A stretch of 64,000 bases of DNA from Ophioderma brevispina (GCA_023653785.1 JAMKCH010002981.1:1-64000), one strand, 5' to 3'. Shown: positions 44,446-57,022, numbered from the stretch's first letter. A program made the numbers and translations. Notes: generated by a model not told the origin, from the letters alone.

Positions 44446-45310
44446 TTACGGTCATGGACCCTTGGATTGTTTATAATTTATTAACGATCTCCCTGATGGC
44501 ATTAAAATCACTGGATGTCCGCTTGTTCGCCGAGATTATGATCTTGATTAGCGGACCTGAGGATGTGGAGACTACAAAAGGATTTGACTTACACCATAGC
44601 AGAACAAGTGGCAGATGGCATTCAATGCCAAAAATGTTATGTTATGCATATAACACACTCGCTATCGCCACTGCAATATTCTATTCATTAAATGGTATAA
44701 AATTGCAAGAAAACAATGAGCATACATATCTTGGGGTAGACGCTAGAAACAAAGTAAAGAACTCACAAATAGATCGCATTCAAGTTTAAAGCCAAATAAA
44801 ACTCCTGGTTTCCTTAGAAGGAACTAACTCACTGCCCCAAACACATAAAAGAAATATCATATAAAACTGGTTAGGGCCCATACTGGGAACGGCCATACCA
44901 AAATAAACATTAATCACTGGAATCTATACAAAACAGAGCCGCAAGATTCGTGAATGGGGTACTACAAAAGAAGCAACAGCGTTATCGCCATGAAAAATGA
45001 CTTGAAATGGGAACTTTGCAACAAAGGCTGCAAGTCCAATGACTAATATCCCTTTCAACCAAGCCCTTGAGGATAACGTGGCATCCCAGTACACGATGCC
45101 CTCATACGGTCAAACACGGACTCTTGCCCATATAGCACCCTCGTCGAAAAAATTTCATACCAATCTACGCAAGCAAGACCTGATACAAGTGCTCTTTTAT
45201 CCCAAGAACATGGTTAACTGGAATGACTTGCCAAAATACATACTGAGATACAGGGAAACAGTAATTTAAAGAAGCCGTCAAATCACACGAACTGTCAACC
45301 ATATTAGAGC
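44446..45310 (+). mobile_element. CR1-like LINE, RT 3' half
   Basis: It resumes at TTACGGTCATGGACCC, coding the GTV.GP motif, then YIND-like text, LPDGIKITGCPLV, WQMAFNAKNVMLC, NGIKLQENNEHTYLGV, and a C-terminus with NRAARFVNG and LQQRLQV-type text to FKEAVKSHE near 45,290. The catalytic FADD is lost by mutation. It is the other half of the LINE at 38,745-39,235. Confidence 0.75.
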
Positions 45311-45346
45311 AGAGCAGAATATAATAGGGGCCTTAATTAACGGGTT

Positions 45347-45684
45347 CGTTTACCCCCAGCTACAGAAAAGGTTTTACACCTTTTGTGTAAGTATGGACCC
45401 ACTACATCAATGCCTGGTATGTAGTATCCTCAAATTGTGGTATCACTTTTCAATAGGTCAATTGAAGTTTACACAGGGGTCAATTTTTCAAAAATGCTCC
45501 AATCATGTTGAAATATATGCCATATGGCATTGAAAAATTTGACTTGTTTAAACTTAAATTGGACCCTATTGAAAAAAATGATACCGCAATTTGATTTTTG
45601 CCCTAACCTAGCATTGTGATTTTGTTTTGTTAGAGGGTCCATACTACCAAAGGTGCCAACCTTTTCTGTAGTGAGGGATAAACG
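45347..45684. mobile_element. Palindromic MITE with 26-bp terminal inverted repeats
   Basis: Left end CGTTTACCCCCAGCTACAG..AAAAGGTT, right end AACCTTTTCTGTAGTGAGGGATAAACG. Inner words also pair (GTGGTATCACTTTTCAATAGG against CCTATTGAAAAAAATGATACC). About 338 bp. Related text occurs near 54,284 and 54,438. Confidence 0.7.
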
Positions 45685-45859
45685 ATGATGTGTGACCTGG
45701 GTCCCAGCTCTCCTCTATATTAAAATGTTATTAAATCACTCTCTCAACATATAATCAAAATCTTCAAGTGCACAACCTGCAAGGTCGGACCCTTTTTAAG
45801 GGTGTTGTGCAGTAATTGGAACAAAAACAAATGATGCAAACTCTACAAACCTCGGCTTG

Positions 45860-46015
45860 GACAGACAATAGCTTAGTGGTAAGAGCGTCGTGCAAGTAAT
45901 ACTATCGTGCGATGGCCATCTCAGGACAGATGGAATAATATATCATTGTTTGTGTGTGTGTGGTGTGTGTGTGTGTATGTGGTGTGTGTGTGTGTGCTGT
46001 GTGTTGTGTGTGTAA
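45860..46015 (+). repeat. SINE A-box remnant followed by (GT)n microsatellite
   Basis: TAGCTTAGTGGTAAGAGCG (45,869-45,887) matches a tRNA A-box region; no B box follows. (GT)n with interruptions spans 45,951-46,014. Confidence 0.6.
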
Positions 46016-46261
46016 ACCTTGTACGAGAGTGGTGGATCAATTGAATGAAAGAGAGAACACGTGAGGTTTAGGGACGGTTTGGTCTAATCTACAATTCTGT
46101 AGCCATTGTCGAGATTAAGAGAACGGTAAAATGCAAATCCATGGTTATAATTGTATGCTGCTTCTGCAGGACGATGCACATGAGACCTCCTAAATATTTC
46201 ACTTCCCACTTAAGTCGGACTAATTAAGATAATGGCTAATTAAGGATGGTGTAAACTACAC

Positions 46262-46935
46262 ACATGATTTCCGTGTCGTGCAACAACGTCGTATTAACCA
46301 GGTCAGACTTTGTTGCACGACACTGGAAAATCAATTTTGAGTTTGTTTAACAAAGTCGTATCTCCACCTAATTAGGCTAATTAGCCTAATAACTCTTAAT
46401 AATAACTTGAGCCTTATACTTGAATATATGTAAGTATGGGTATTGATTTACTTTTGTAAATTAATTAAGTACTGAGCGTATATTGAGTAGAAAAAGGTCG
46501 TAACTACATTATTTGATAATATTTTAAGTGTTTTTGGCGGCCGAAATTAGCATAAATTTGAGTAAAAAATTAATTGCCTCTTTTCACCCAAAATATTTTG
46601 GGGAGATGATTTACTTATGCACCTTTTAAGAACCATCGCTTTCACAAGAAATAAAATGTCGTATATACATACTAGTTCAAGCTCTACATCCATTTCACGT
46701 GTAGTGCAACAAGTCGTATCTACAGATTACGACTTTTGTTGCACGACACGGGAAATCATTTTTGAGTGCAACAAAGTCGTATCGCAACTAAGTAGGCCTA
46801 TATAGCTTAAACTCGCATAAATTGAGACTGTCGCCTGAAATGTACATCAAATTAAGAGTAATGAACTACTTTTCATATTATATAAATAACTCAATTTCGC
46901 CAAAAATGTCAGTTACGACTTTGTTGCACTCACAT
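46262..46935. repeat. Repeated perfect hairpins built on TGCAACAAAGTCGTA
   Basis: Two related ~125-bp units (46,262-46,386 and 46,690-46,806) each carry a hairpin. The first pairs GTGTCGTGCAACAACGTC with GACTTTGTTGCACGACAC (46,273-46,324); the second pairs GTGCAACAAGTCGTA with TACGACTTTTGTTGCAC (46,698-46,750). A further AACAAAGTCGTATC follows each. A third inverse word TTACGACTTTGTTGCACTC lies near 46,913. Confidence 0.75.
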
Positions 46936-47012
46936 GACGATATATAATTTGTAAAAAATAAATCATTTTGTAACATTTCAATATTGATATTTTTAAAGGA
47001 TAAGGTACAGCA

Positions 47013-47075
47013 CCCAGAAATGGAATTATAATTAAAACTTAATAATCCCAGAAATGGAATTATAATTAAAACTTT
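47013..47075 (+). repeat. Tandem duplication of a ~31-bp unit
   Basis: CCAGAAATGGAATTATAATT followed by AAAACTT occurs twice in succession (47,015 and 47,049). Confidence 0.9.
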
Positions 47076-47649
47076 AATATTTAGTCTTACAATCCCATAC
47101 TTTACACAAGCGTAATGTTTGAGAATGTTTTTGAGAATGTTAGAAAAACAAAAATATGAACATCATTTAACATTTCCAAACGTTTTGTTACACTTGCAAA
47201 TAAGGGACAATGATTCCCAACATCATTTGCAACTTTTTGGCCAAAATCTAGTCATTTAAGCTAAATTAAAAGTATAAAATCATATCATAATGTTAACATT
47301 CATGAAATTACGTTGTAATATTTAGGATTAAAACACGACAAATAACAAGCTGACTCTACACCCAGCTTTTTGATGTAGTTCATTTTAATGTGACCTGGGG
47401 ACAGGGCGCAAAAAGGAGACTTTTTTTGTTCTATCTAACTGACGTGTATGATCTGTGCAAACAAATTAAAGGTGAAATAAAACATGATTTTTGTTGATAT
47501 AACACATGATTTTGAGATATGTCAGTCCTTACAGCAAATATGGCGATACACAATCACGGTCCATTTTTTTTTTCTGACTCCACCATGTTAGTTTGACAAG
47601 AAACTTAACCCGCCGTCTACCTAGCAATTCTGGGAACAAAACTCCGGAG

Positions 47650-48370
47650 GGGGGGGGGGGGGTGGTTACCACCCCAAGTGATTTTGTACTGAGCATCCGA
47701 TTCTATAAGTTTGGTACCACCGGGTAGCTTAGAGTTTCTTCTTTCCATTGGCTACCAAAATACGTATATGATCGTAACTATGGCGTCATATGTTAAGGAA
47801 AGTATGAAATACTTGAATAATTTTATGGGGAAAATTGATATTTTTGCAATTTTATCGACTCAAAAACATCATTGTAGCACAAAAATGTTCTCCTTACATA
47901 AAAAATAGTGCATTTCCCATCAGAGTAGAGCAAAAAAAAACCAAGAAAATGGATATTCCTAACATTTTGACGAAAAATTGAATTTTTCCCTATGGGGTTC
48001 TATGAAATTGGACAATTTTGCTAACATGGGAACTTTATGACATCATTGTGACGTAATGAGGAATGTGTTTGGTACTCATTTTGGTATCAATGAACAGGGA
48101 AGGACATAGCTATCTATTGGTACCAAAATAAGTGCTGGTGTTTGTGCTGTGGCTAGGCCTATTGGTAACTCTTTCCGAAGGGGGGGGGCGGGTGTTACCA
48201 CCCTCTATCCATCACGTTGGGATCACCTTGTATCTTACCCATACCCCAGGTGGATGTTTGGTTTTGGATGAAAAGGAGCGGAAATGTCAATAGGTCAATG
48301 ACGGATTACATTAAGAAAAAACCTGAAGGGGGTGGTAAAACCTCCCCCCTTCGGTTAGCGAGAGTTTAAC
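47650..48370 (+). repeat. Dispersed repeat R2, copy 2
   Basis: Shares ordered words with 25,620-26,110: TGCTAACATGGGAACTTTATG, TACTCATTTTGGTATCAATG, TTGGGATCACCTTGTAT, GGTGGATGTTTGGTTTTGGA and CCCCCTTCGGTTAGCGAGAG. G runs near 47,648 and 48,181. Copy 2 extends further 5' than copy 1. Confidence 0.65.
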
Positions 48371-48696
48371 ATTCAACTATAGTCGATTCGCGTGATACGT
48401 TCGTCCCCCCGGAGTTTTGGACCTATTCCAATAGGCGGAGAGGGGCTCTACCAGGTCAGATTTTTTAGTTTTTTTGTTTTTTTTTTTTTTTAACTCACTC
48501 ACTTGCCACTAAATACAATTCATTCATGTAGGACACGCACTAAATAGGGTGGTATTTCAGGCATAAACATTGCTCACAATGAACCGAATGGTAATAGCTA
48601 GAATGGTATGGGGTCACATATCGATTTGAATCGAGTATAAATACTTTGTGAACACCCGGGTGACATATCCCAAATGAAATAAGAAGCGCCAATTAC

Positions 48697-48818
48697 TTAT
48701 AGTTCGAGATGCTTGTGTCTGCGAAGTCCCCGGATCTAGAAATCATTACAGTATCTGAGTCACCGTATGCTGTGTCAAGGTCCTCAATAGTGTATTGCGG
48801 TCCTTGGAACACAAAGAA
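48697..48818 (-). CDS. Exon candidate, related to the signal-peptide exon at 30 kb
   Basis: A minus-strand segment of 122 nt runs from AAATAG|TTC (alternative acceptor GTGTTCCAAG| at 48,802) to TATAA|GTAATT. It is open in one frame: FFVFQGPQYTIEDLDTAYGD then SDTVMISRSGDFADTSISNY. The F.VF.GP and D(T/V)..IS patterns align with DVFYVGPW...DVIEISVL of the 30-kb exon. A strong TTTGCAG acceptor just upstream would bring a stop into this frame, so the acceptor choice is uncertain. With the 48,802 acceptor its phase fits the 51.0-kb exon. Domain not named. Confidence 0.4.
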
Positions 48819-48829
48819 CTATTTCTGCA

Positions 48830-50956
48830 AAGACATGCAATCAGAAATTAATAATTATATTGATTGATCAATTATAACTGATTATATTCTTAAAGGGACA
48901 TAATGGCATTGAAAAAAAGTTGGACATAATGAAAACTTACCCTACTGAAATCACTTCCACAATTTGGAGTTTTACATTCGTAAAAAAACAGTAAAAACAG
49001 GAGAGTGGGGGGAGGGGAGGGTGGCAATTTCTGGAACAAGGATGCTGACTTACTGCCAGGCATTTACCAACTTGACACGCAGTTGTTCATAAGCTCAAAG
49101 ACCCATGGACTATGGTAGATGTGCTAATTCCCGGGTAATCCATCTTTCACTTGCCAGATCACTATCTTACTACAAGCCTACCTAAAGTACAATGCCTGAA
49201 TCCCGGTCTGAATGCTTTGAATTGTGTCGCAAAACCACTGCTAGATAACAACGGTACATTCTGTCAGGGGTTGGAACATTTTGCTTTTCTGTTCCTGTTC
49301 CACAGAAATATGCCACAAACTGCCACCGTCCCAATCCCCCTGGAACTTTCTGTTTATTTACTGTTTTTAACAACATATAAACAACGAATTAGGATTCAAA
49401 CTCGTGAAGGGAGTTTCATAAGGGTCCTTTTCAATACAGTTCTCAGATCTCCCTTAAGACTAGACAGCTGTCAAATGTTTTGGTTTTGTGTGGTCCTGTC
49501 CATCTGCACCTTTCGTTTATTTGCTGTAGTTAGATTCTGAATTGTTCAATTCTGTTTTTCGTTTTTTATATGTTTGCTTAGCGCAATCTAACTTTTTGTT
49601 TGTGTCGTACTTTATTAGGTAATTCAAAAATGTTTCTCGTCTATCATATACTTAACCTTAGTAAACAATAACGTAATCTTATCAGGGTGCTATAATTCAA
49701 ACGCCTTGCGTTCTTATGGTATCCTCTTCTCAATTGAATTTAATGTCTATTTCAGATAATTATATATTGTGTTATGCATTGTTGCTTGAGATGGAAATAA
49801 ATATGAAATGAACATGAAATTATGTCAATTTTTATGCCATTATGTCCCTTTAACGTTACCGGTCATATCGCATTATCAGAAAGTTCGTTGTCTAAGGTTC
49901 GTTATTCCGAAAAGTTGGATTTCAACACACTAAGTATATTAAACAACTGAATTTGAAAAACCTTTAGGATTTAGGATATTACTCATTAAACTTGCTCAAT
50001 CTCAACACATATAAATGGCACAATATCTTAATGCAGGCCACTTGATTAATATAAATAATCTGAAAATCTTCCAATAAACGATATTACTTTAGTGGGCTCG
50101 GTGGCAGTAAGATAACTTCAACACAATCAACGAATTCGCGCCATTACCAGCTTGTCCACATTAGCTCAACCCCATTTCACTCGCCCCAATACAGATTGCC
50201 CCCTCTTATTGTTAGGCGATTTAGGAATTAAAAAAAAAACATCTTTCATGACGATATACGTCAGCAACCCACTTTTAAATTAATAACAATCAACGCTCTA
50301 TGTACAAAAATGTTCAAAGTGTGTTAAAAGCTGCTGCTATATCCCAACGTCCATTAACTGCATTAACTGCAATTTGAAAAAATCACGGAGCGGACCCTTG
50401 CCTTGGATAGGAGAAATATGCCTCCTAGATCTAACAAGCAAATAACGAGACCCCACACGTTTTTGCGGTGATCGTCAGATTTGTTCTCTAGGGACGTTAG
50501 GGATATGGCCAGTATAAAAGACAACTTCAACACACAAATACAATAGAAAAGTATGTAAAACAAATTGAACCTTGAAAAATCTTAAAGATTTAGGACAATC
50601 TGCATTACCGTATTGAACTCATTTGGGGCTAGTGCTGTATTAAATAGGGGTTTTTGCCTCCGTCGACTGCCTCTCTCATTTAGTCACAATATAGCACAGC
50701 CAATCCAGTCGTCCGCATTGAATACACTCTGGTAGTAAATGGTCGAAAAATATATTTTAAGTTTGTAAATGAAAACTTGAAATATTGCCACCATCACCAA
50801 TACAGTCATCCGTATCGGATGCGCTCTGGTAGTTAAATTTCAGTCAGTATGCATGTAAACCTTGAATTTCGAGCAGAGTGCCTCGGGCTATTAGCGACGG
50901 CCGTGTGAGTAATCGAGCACAAAATCAGGCGATGTAAATTATTGACGACCACTTAC
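48830..50956. other. No gene seen; short duplications near 50.7 kb
   Basis: A pair of ~85-bp related units: CCAATCCAGTCGTCCGCATTG...CTCTGGTAGTAAAT (50,701) and CCAATACAGTCATCCGTATCG...CTCTGGTAGTTAAAT (50,798). The 129-codon plus frame at 49,151-49,540 has no domain and normal intron-like composition. Confidence 0.4.
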
Positions 50957-51077
50957 TGTCGGTGTTAAAGGTACTAATCGGTGTATAGAAACATAATACT
51001 TCTTCACCTATGGGATCAAAAATCACTTTATTCGTGCTCGCGTCGAGCATACTTGTTGTTGCTGATGTTTTATGCCA
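50957..51077 (-). CDS. Exon candidate upstream of the 48.7-kb exon
   Basis: The segment ends at a perfect donor GACA|GTAAGT and starts at TTTGGAACCTCAG| (51,077) or at CATCAG| (51,061). The frame encodes WHKTSATTSMLDASTNK, then VIFDPIGEEVLCFYTPISTF. It ends in phase 1. The 51,061 start also has phase 1, compatible with the 56.1-kb exon. The frame stays open upstream to 51,113. Composition is coding-like but no family is recognised. Confidence 0.4.
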
Positions 51078-51789
51078 CTGAGGTTCCAAATCAGATAATA
51101 AATTAACCTCCAATTACCACAATTACCCAAATTTGGCATAATTTTACATTTTAATAGCAACTTGTGTCCACCTCATGTACAAAATGTCACTCTGTCAAGA
51201 TCTTTTGAGGTGCATTAACCCAATACTCCAACGAATAGGAGAAAAAAATTATCACAGATATTTTTTTCTGAGACAAACAGATACGGCTTTCTGGTTTCAA
51301 AAGGATTTCTATTTCTGACAAACTTTTACAGAGAACTTTAGCTTTTCTAATAAATTTTAATTTTAAGCGCGTTTGTGAGCACTAGCACTTGAAAGGTCCA
51401 GAAAACGCTGTGTTTCCTGATAAACCAAGTTTTGCTGAAAACTAAGTTTCCTTATAGACCTTCCACTGTTAAAAATACTGTAAAAACGTCAATATAACTG
51501 ACAGATCTTGCTGAAAACTAGGTTTCTTTATAACTGACAGCCCTGACTCTCAACGTGCAGTAACTGTAAAAACGTCGTTTTAACTGTTGTGAGTCCAAGC
51601 TGCCAGTTAAAACCAGGTTTTTTATGATTATTTTTAACAGTATTATTATTATTATTATATTGCCAAATCTAAGTTAGAGCGAAAGTAACTTTTGCTATTC
51701 ACTTATTACGACGTTAGGGCGAAATATAGCTTTCCCCCTAACGCACCCCTTTGTATTGCGGTTTATTCCGTCAAAGGATATGAATATTA
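51078..51789. other. Non-coding; decayed repeat with AACTGACAG and (ATT)n
   Basis: From 51,410 to 51,655 words such as CTGTAAAAACGTC, TTTTAACTG and TTGCTGAAAACTA repeat, and TTAACAG(TATT)n ends at 51,658. This is likely a MITE with CTGTTAAAA-like ends, but I could not fix its borders. Confidence 0.35.
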
Positions 51790-53185
<1,396 letters not shown>

Positions 53186-53288
53186 TAAATTATGGATATT
53201 CCACTAGGATAACAAAGTATATTAATATTAATTTAAATAATAAAAGAACTCTTAACTTATTATTAAACTATTAGCATGATTAGGTGTT

Positions 53289-53390
53289 GTTGTTGTTGTT
53301 GTTGTGTTGATGGTGGTGATGGTGGTGGTGGTGGTGGTTGTGTTGGTAGTGGTGGTGGTAGTAGTGGTGGTGGTGGTGGATATGCTCCGT
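53289..53390 (+). repeat. (TTG)n and (TGG)n microsatellite
   Basis: (GTT)n grading into (GGT)n with interruptions; gives a valine-rich spurious frame. Confidence 0.95.
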
Positions 53391-53429
53391 AGCGATTGCG
53401 TCATCAAACGGACACACATATGGGCACGA

Positions 53430-53515
53430 AACAGCTGGCCCGGCCAGCGACACCGTCGTATCTTTCTGTCCTCGGTCTTGAGCTATGAGACAAGGGCCCT
53501 GGTTCGAGACCGACC
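53430..53515 (+). mobile_element. Possible tRNA-derived SINE remnant
   Basis: GGTTCGAGACC at 53,502-53,512 fits a B box, and CGGTCTTGAGCTATGAGACAAG precedes it, but the A box is poor. Confidence 0.25.
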
Positions 53516-53742
53516 CGAATTTCGGACTTTACGATTTCCCCTCTTCCCTTGTTCCTACACTCCCTTCCGGTAAGGCGTTAGGGTTAATACCAAAAAGTGA
53601 CATTTTTTCCTGGAAAGGTTATGAACCGGGAGCAAGCACACATTTGTAACATCTCGAGTACAAAGGTTTGAATGATTATTAACAGCCATTGACAGGAAAC
53701 CCCTGAAAACGTGATTCTTACGTGCTGCAAGTGGTTCCTTAA

Positions 53743-53990
53743 TGGTCACAGGAAATGCAAATAGAATGGATGTGGTTTGTGTCAAGCCTACAAGGAGGGA
53801 CCACAACAGATTCAATATTTGGTTGCGGATGGACATCATTTGTGGTACTATGATTTATCAGAGAGTGAAAGAAAATTCCAGATGGACGTGTGAATACACT
53901 GTCTGTTATCAATAGTTTCCAAATGATGTCGCCGGTATGTTTTTTTTTTCTGGCCCTGTGTTAGGGCAATGGAATGTTCCACCAAAGATT
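53743..53990. mobile_element. TTAA-type MITE, family 1, copy 2, right end lost
   Basis: TTAA at 53,739-53,742 then TGGTCACAGGAAATGCAAAT. The body matches the copy at 3,857 (GATGTGGTTT.TGTCAAG, CTACAAGGAGGG, CAGAGAGTGAAAGAAAATTCCAG) to about 53,990. The right terminal repeat is replaced by 5S-like sequence. Confidence 0.75.
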
Positions 53991-54002
53991 TGGAGTGCTC
54001 CG

Positions 54003-54065
54003 CCAGAAACTTGGGTCATCCCCGCTTGGTTCGAAGTTAAGCAATCCCATTGGTGTTCGAGAGTG
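54003..54065 (+). other. 5S rRNA-like fragment
   Basis: CATCCCCGCTTGGTTCGAAGTTAAGCAA resembles the A-box part of 5S rRNA (…TCCCGTC.GATC..CGAAGTTAAGCAA…), and TTCGAGAGTGGG could be a decayed C box. Too short and diverged for a functional gene; could be a 5S-derived SINE. Confidence 0.3.
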
Positions 54066-56052
54066 GGGTTTACTGTACGGAATTAATCTGGGATTTCATT
54101 GTACGTGGTTTTGCACCTGTATTCCGTAGAGTTACTGCACGTGTGAGTTTAATGCTCATTGGTCAATTCGACCTCGTGTGTTCCGGAAGTTTCGAGCCCA
54201 GGAATTAGAATACGTATTGGCGGTGCAAGCCAACGATAGAGGCAAAGACACAAGTTGTCAAGGGGTTCAATAAAAAATTCTACATTGGCCAATCATGTTG
54301 AAAAGTATACCAAACTATGTGTCTAATAACCAGTAAGGATTCAGAAAAGTTAAAGTTTGTGATATGTACAGCTAACGTTTCAGGAGTTATAGGCTAAAAA
54401 CGGCAAAAAATCAATTAAAAAGTCAATTTCGGTTGTACAGGGGTCAAATTTAAACAGTTGCTCCGATTTCTTAAAAATGGTGCTAGTATTGTTAGAGTCA
54501 TAGCGATAGTTTTGACGTCTTAAATGCTGAGTTTCAGATGTAGGGGGAACAGAAAGTCAACGGCCATTGCATTAAATGGAGGCTTGATATCCCCCCTCCT
54601 TGGTAGCAATCATTACGGGGCACATGTAGGCCTTAACATGACACCGCGACGTACTCTGCAGTTATACTCTTGCATGCAGCAAGAGTACCTGCCGAGTAAG
54701 AAACAATAAGATGTCGGGTAAGTTACTTACTCTGGTAAAGTTACCCATTTGGAGCTACCTTCAACTTAACCAGACGAGTAGGCTTATTCAGATCATGTAC
54801 ACCGGTTTGGTGTACGTGGGCCTTTAAATCTATATATTGATAGTCATCGTAAATCAGTTTACCACTTTATAAATTATAGTTAAGCTTTTTTCATTCATTC
54901 ACTGATTGTAACATGCAACCTCAAACTAATATTATATGTTACTTGCTAAATTTCCTGAAACCAGACACATCCCTCTTTTTGAAATAAGACGGTTTTGATA
55001 AACTGGATGAATAAAATACTGACACAAAGTTGTAATTGTTAAATATTTATTAAAATTTCACAAATTTAGAAAATCGCGTTGATCAAGGTTTAGCAACTAA
55101 CCACAAATATTTTGGAGATGATCAGTAATATTTTCTTAATTGAAATATTACTATGATTTTTAGATTTATATATTAATATTTCAATTTAGACGGCCGTTTT
55201 CTTTCTCCGGGGAGCCATCCAAAGTACACAGTGATAAGGTATACAGTGCTGTTGCTGCTACTTCTGTAACCCCCCCCCCCCCAGTGGCTACCAGGGTTAG
55301 GGTTAGATTTGGAGACCTAGGGTTAGTTTAAGCGTTACGGTCGAGGCATGTTTAACATTAGGACTGGGACTAGGTTTAGGGGTATTAAATGTTCTCGCGA
55401 AAGTACAATAAAAGCGAGTTCTGGGTATGAACCTATTCTTGCCTTTTAAAGGGATATACCCCATGGAGTGTCATTTGACATGTTTGATGAGGTGGGTTCA
55501 AAGAGTCCGTTGGAGATTTTTAAGATATTCTCAATTGTATTAAAGGATATTACAACAATATTAATATGAAAAGTCAAAATTAACTTTCTTCCGGGAAAAA
55601 TAGAATGCTGTTAGACATCCCGTGGATGTCAAAGGTCAGAAATACCCTTTGCATACAGACAAATGAGCCCTTGTTCACAAGTGATCTGAATTTCATATAG
55701 GTTTTCCCGGCCCATTTCGCAATTTACGTGTTCCATTTTATAAGAGGGTAATTGGTTTCCGTGCGAAATTGAACGATGATATATATTGTTATTTAATTAA
55801 GAAAAACGTCATTCAATTTGGTTAAAGGGGCGTTCGACTTCGTAGAATGGTCGGCCAATCGCGTAACTAGCTCAATCGATTTCAGTTGGATTAGCTTTGC
55901 GATTCAATTCATGTTTTCTATTTTTTATTGCCAGATTAAAATTTCTTTATTTCCGATATCCAAGTATTAATCTTGTCACATTATTCATTTTCTATCAACA
56001 TTTAACAATATATCAACGAAATCTTCGTACCATGCCGCACCAATTTGCTTAC
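54066..56052. other. No gene seen
   Basis: AT-rich DNA with text related to the 45.35-kb MITE at 54,280-54,470, a C run at 55,269 and a short GGGTTAG-like stretch at 55,287-55,330. No exon could be supported. Confidence 0.35.
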
Positions 56053-56151
56053 AGTTGATCTTATATTTTTCCGGAAAACCCACCCTTGCACAAACGTGGA
56101 GTGATTTAGTGTGGCGCCACACCACCAAATAATCCTCCATGGAAACACACG
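56053..56151 (-). CDS. Exon candidate, unknown family
   Basis: A strong acceptor (TATTATGCCATTTTCAG) and strong donor (CAACT|GTAAGC) bound 99 nt open in phase 1 to phase 1: CVSMEDYLVVWRHTKSLHVC then ARVGFPEKYKIN. If the donor is not used the frame runs on to a stop at 55,985 (GAAWYEDFVDILLNVDRK). Its end phase fits the 51,061 start of the next minus-strand exon. No domain recognised. Confidence 0.4.
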
Positions 56152-56454
56152 CTGAAAATGGCATAATATAAGTTTGGTTTTTCGACCCCACATGAAATGT
56201 TTTGAAAAAAAGATGATAGAGCCCTCCCAGTCTGGCAGAGGATCCCAACCAGCAACTAATCATCTCCAGACGAGATCTGATCTGATGCATGAGTTGGACT
56301 ATAGATATGTTGGTGGAAACCATAGCAGCCAGCAATCCCACAAAGATCGATCGGATGGTTTGAAGGGGATGTCCACATGCACGTAGTAATACCCAGCAGT
56401 ATCGTTTTAGCATTACAAAAGCGATTTCCTTGAGGAATTATCTATCGCCATTAA

Positions 56455-56797
56455 CGGTCCATGGCCGATCGCTAATAGCCTCGTCCACAGGAACCCGTCT
56501 TTTACCGGAAGTGGTCAGCATTTTGGTATCAGAGAAAGGTACTTTATGTCTTATTATGCCAGTGAATCTTAGGCTAAATCATGTTTGGCTGGATGTTGTA
56601 TAGCGGAAAATGTGGCCCATTTGGGTCTCGACAATATTAGTGTACACAGCTATATTTCTAGGGATTCAAAATCACCGTTTTAGCTCTCACATAAAAACGT
56701 GTTGAAATATCGGAGCGAAAATTAACAGATAGGGTTTTGGGGTGAAGATCCATCTATCAAGATGAACATGTTCATACTTTAAATCGGGCCATCCCCT
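56455..56797 (-). mobile_element. TTAA-type MITE, family 2, copy 2
   Basis: A 343-bp inverse copy of 15,489-15,823, with ends CGGTCCATGGCCGATCGCTA and TCGGGCCATCCCCT, flanked by TTAA at 56,451-56,454 and 56,798-56,801. Interior GGTTTTGGGGTGAAG and ACGTGTTGAAATATCGG. Confidence 0.8.
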
Positions 56798-56840
56798 TTA
56801 AGATTGACTTACTATACTTTGAGACCATTTTTCCTTGCAG

Positions 56841-57022
56841 GTGATGGAATACAACCCAGGGACGAGTCTAACACTGGTTTTATTGATACGAACATTAGGT
56901 CGGCGCAGGAGTTCGTTGTCTGGCTTTCTGAGTATATTGATGATTCCATTATGTTTTGCTTTTTCCGTTGGAAAGCAGATATAGTCGGCGGGAACCACAG
57001 TCCGCGCTCCATAGAAGATTAA
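56841..57022 (+). CDS. Plus-strand terminal exon candidate, unknown family
   Basis: A textbook acceptor (GACCATTTTTCCTTGCAG) begins a phase-1 frame of 59 codons to TAA: DGIQPRDESNTGFIDTNIRS, AQEFVVWLSEYIDDSIMFCF, ending VGGNHSPRSIED. A second frame is open for 48 codons over the same DNA. A related stretch with GRGSQPA...YVGGNHS occurs at 56,235-56,340. No domain known. Confidence 0.3.

Noticed and set aside
49151..49540. 129-codon plus-strand frame
   Set aside because: Starts after a plausible acceptor, but its composition and lack of motif fit intronic DNA.
53304..53573. Valine-rich 89-codon frame
   Set aside because: Caused by the (GGT)n microsatellite.
55285..55330. GGGTTAGGGTTAG, possible interstitial telomere repeat
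   Set aside because: Only two to three imperfect units; this is expected by chance and decay.
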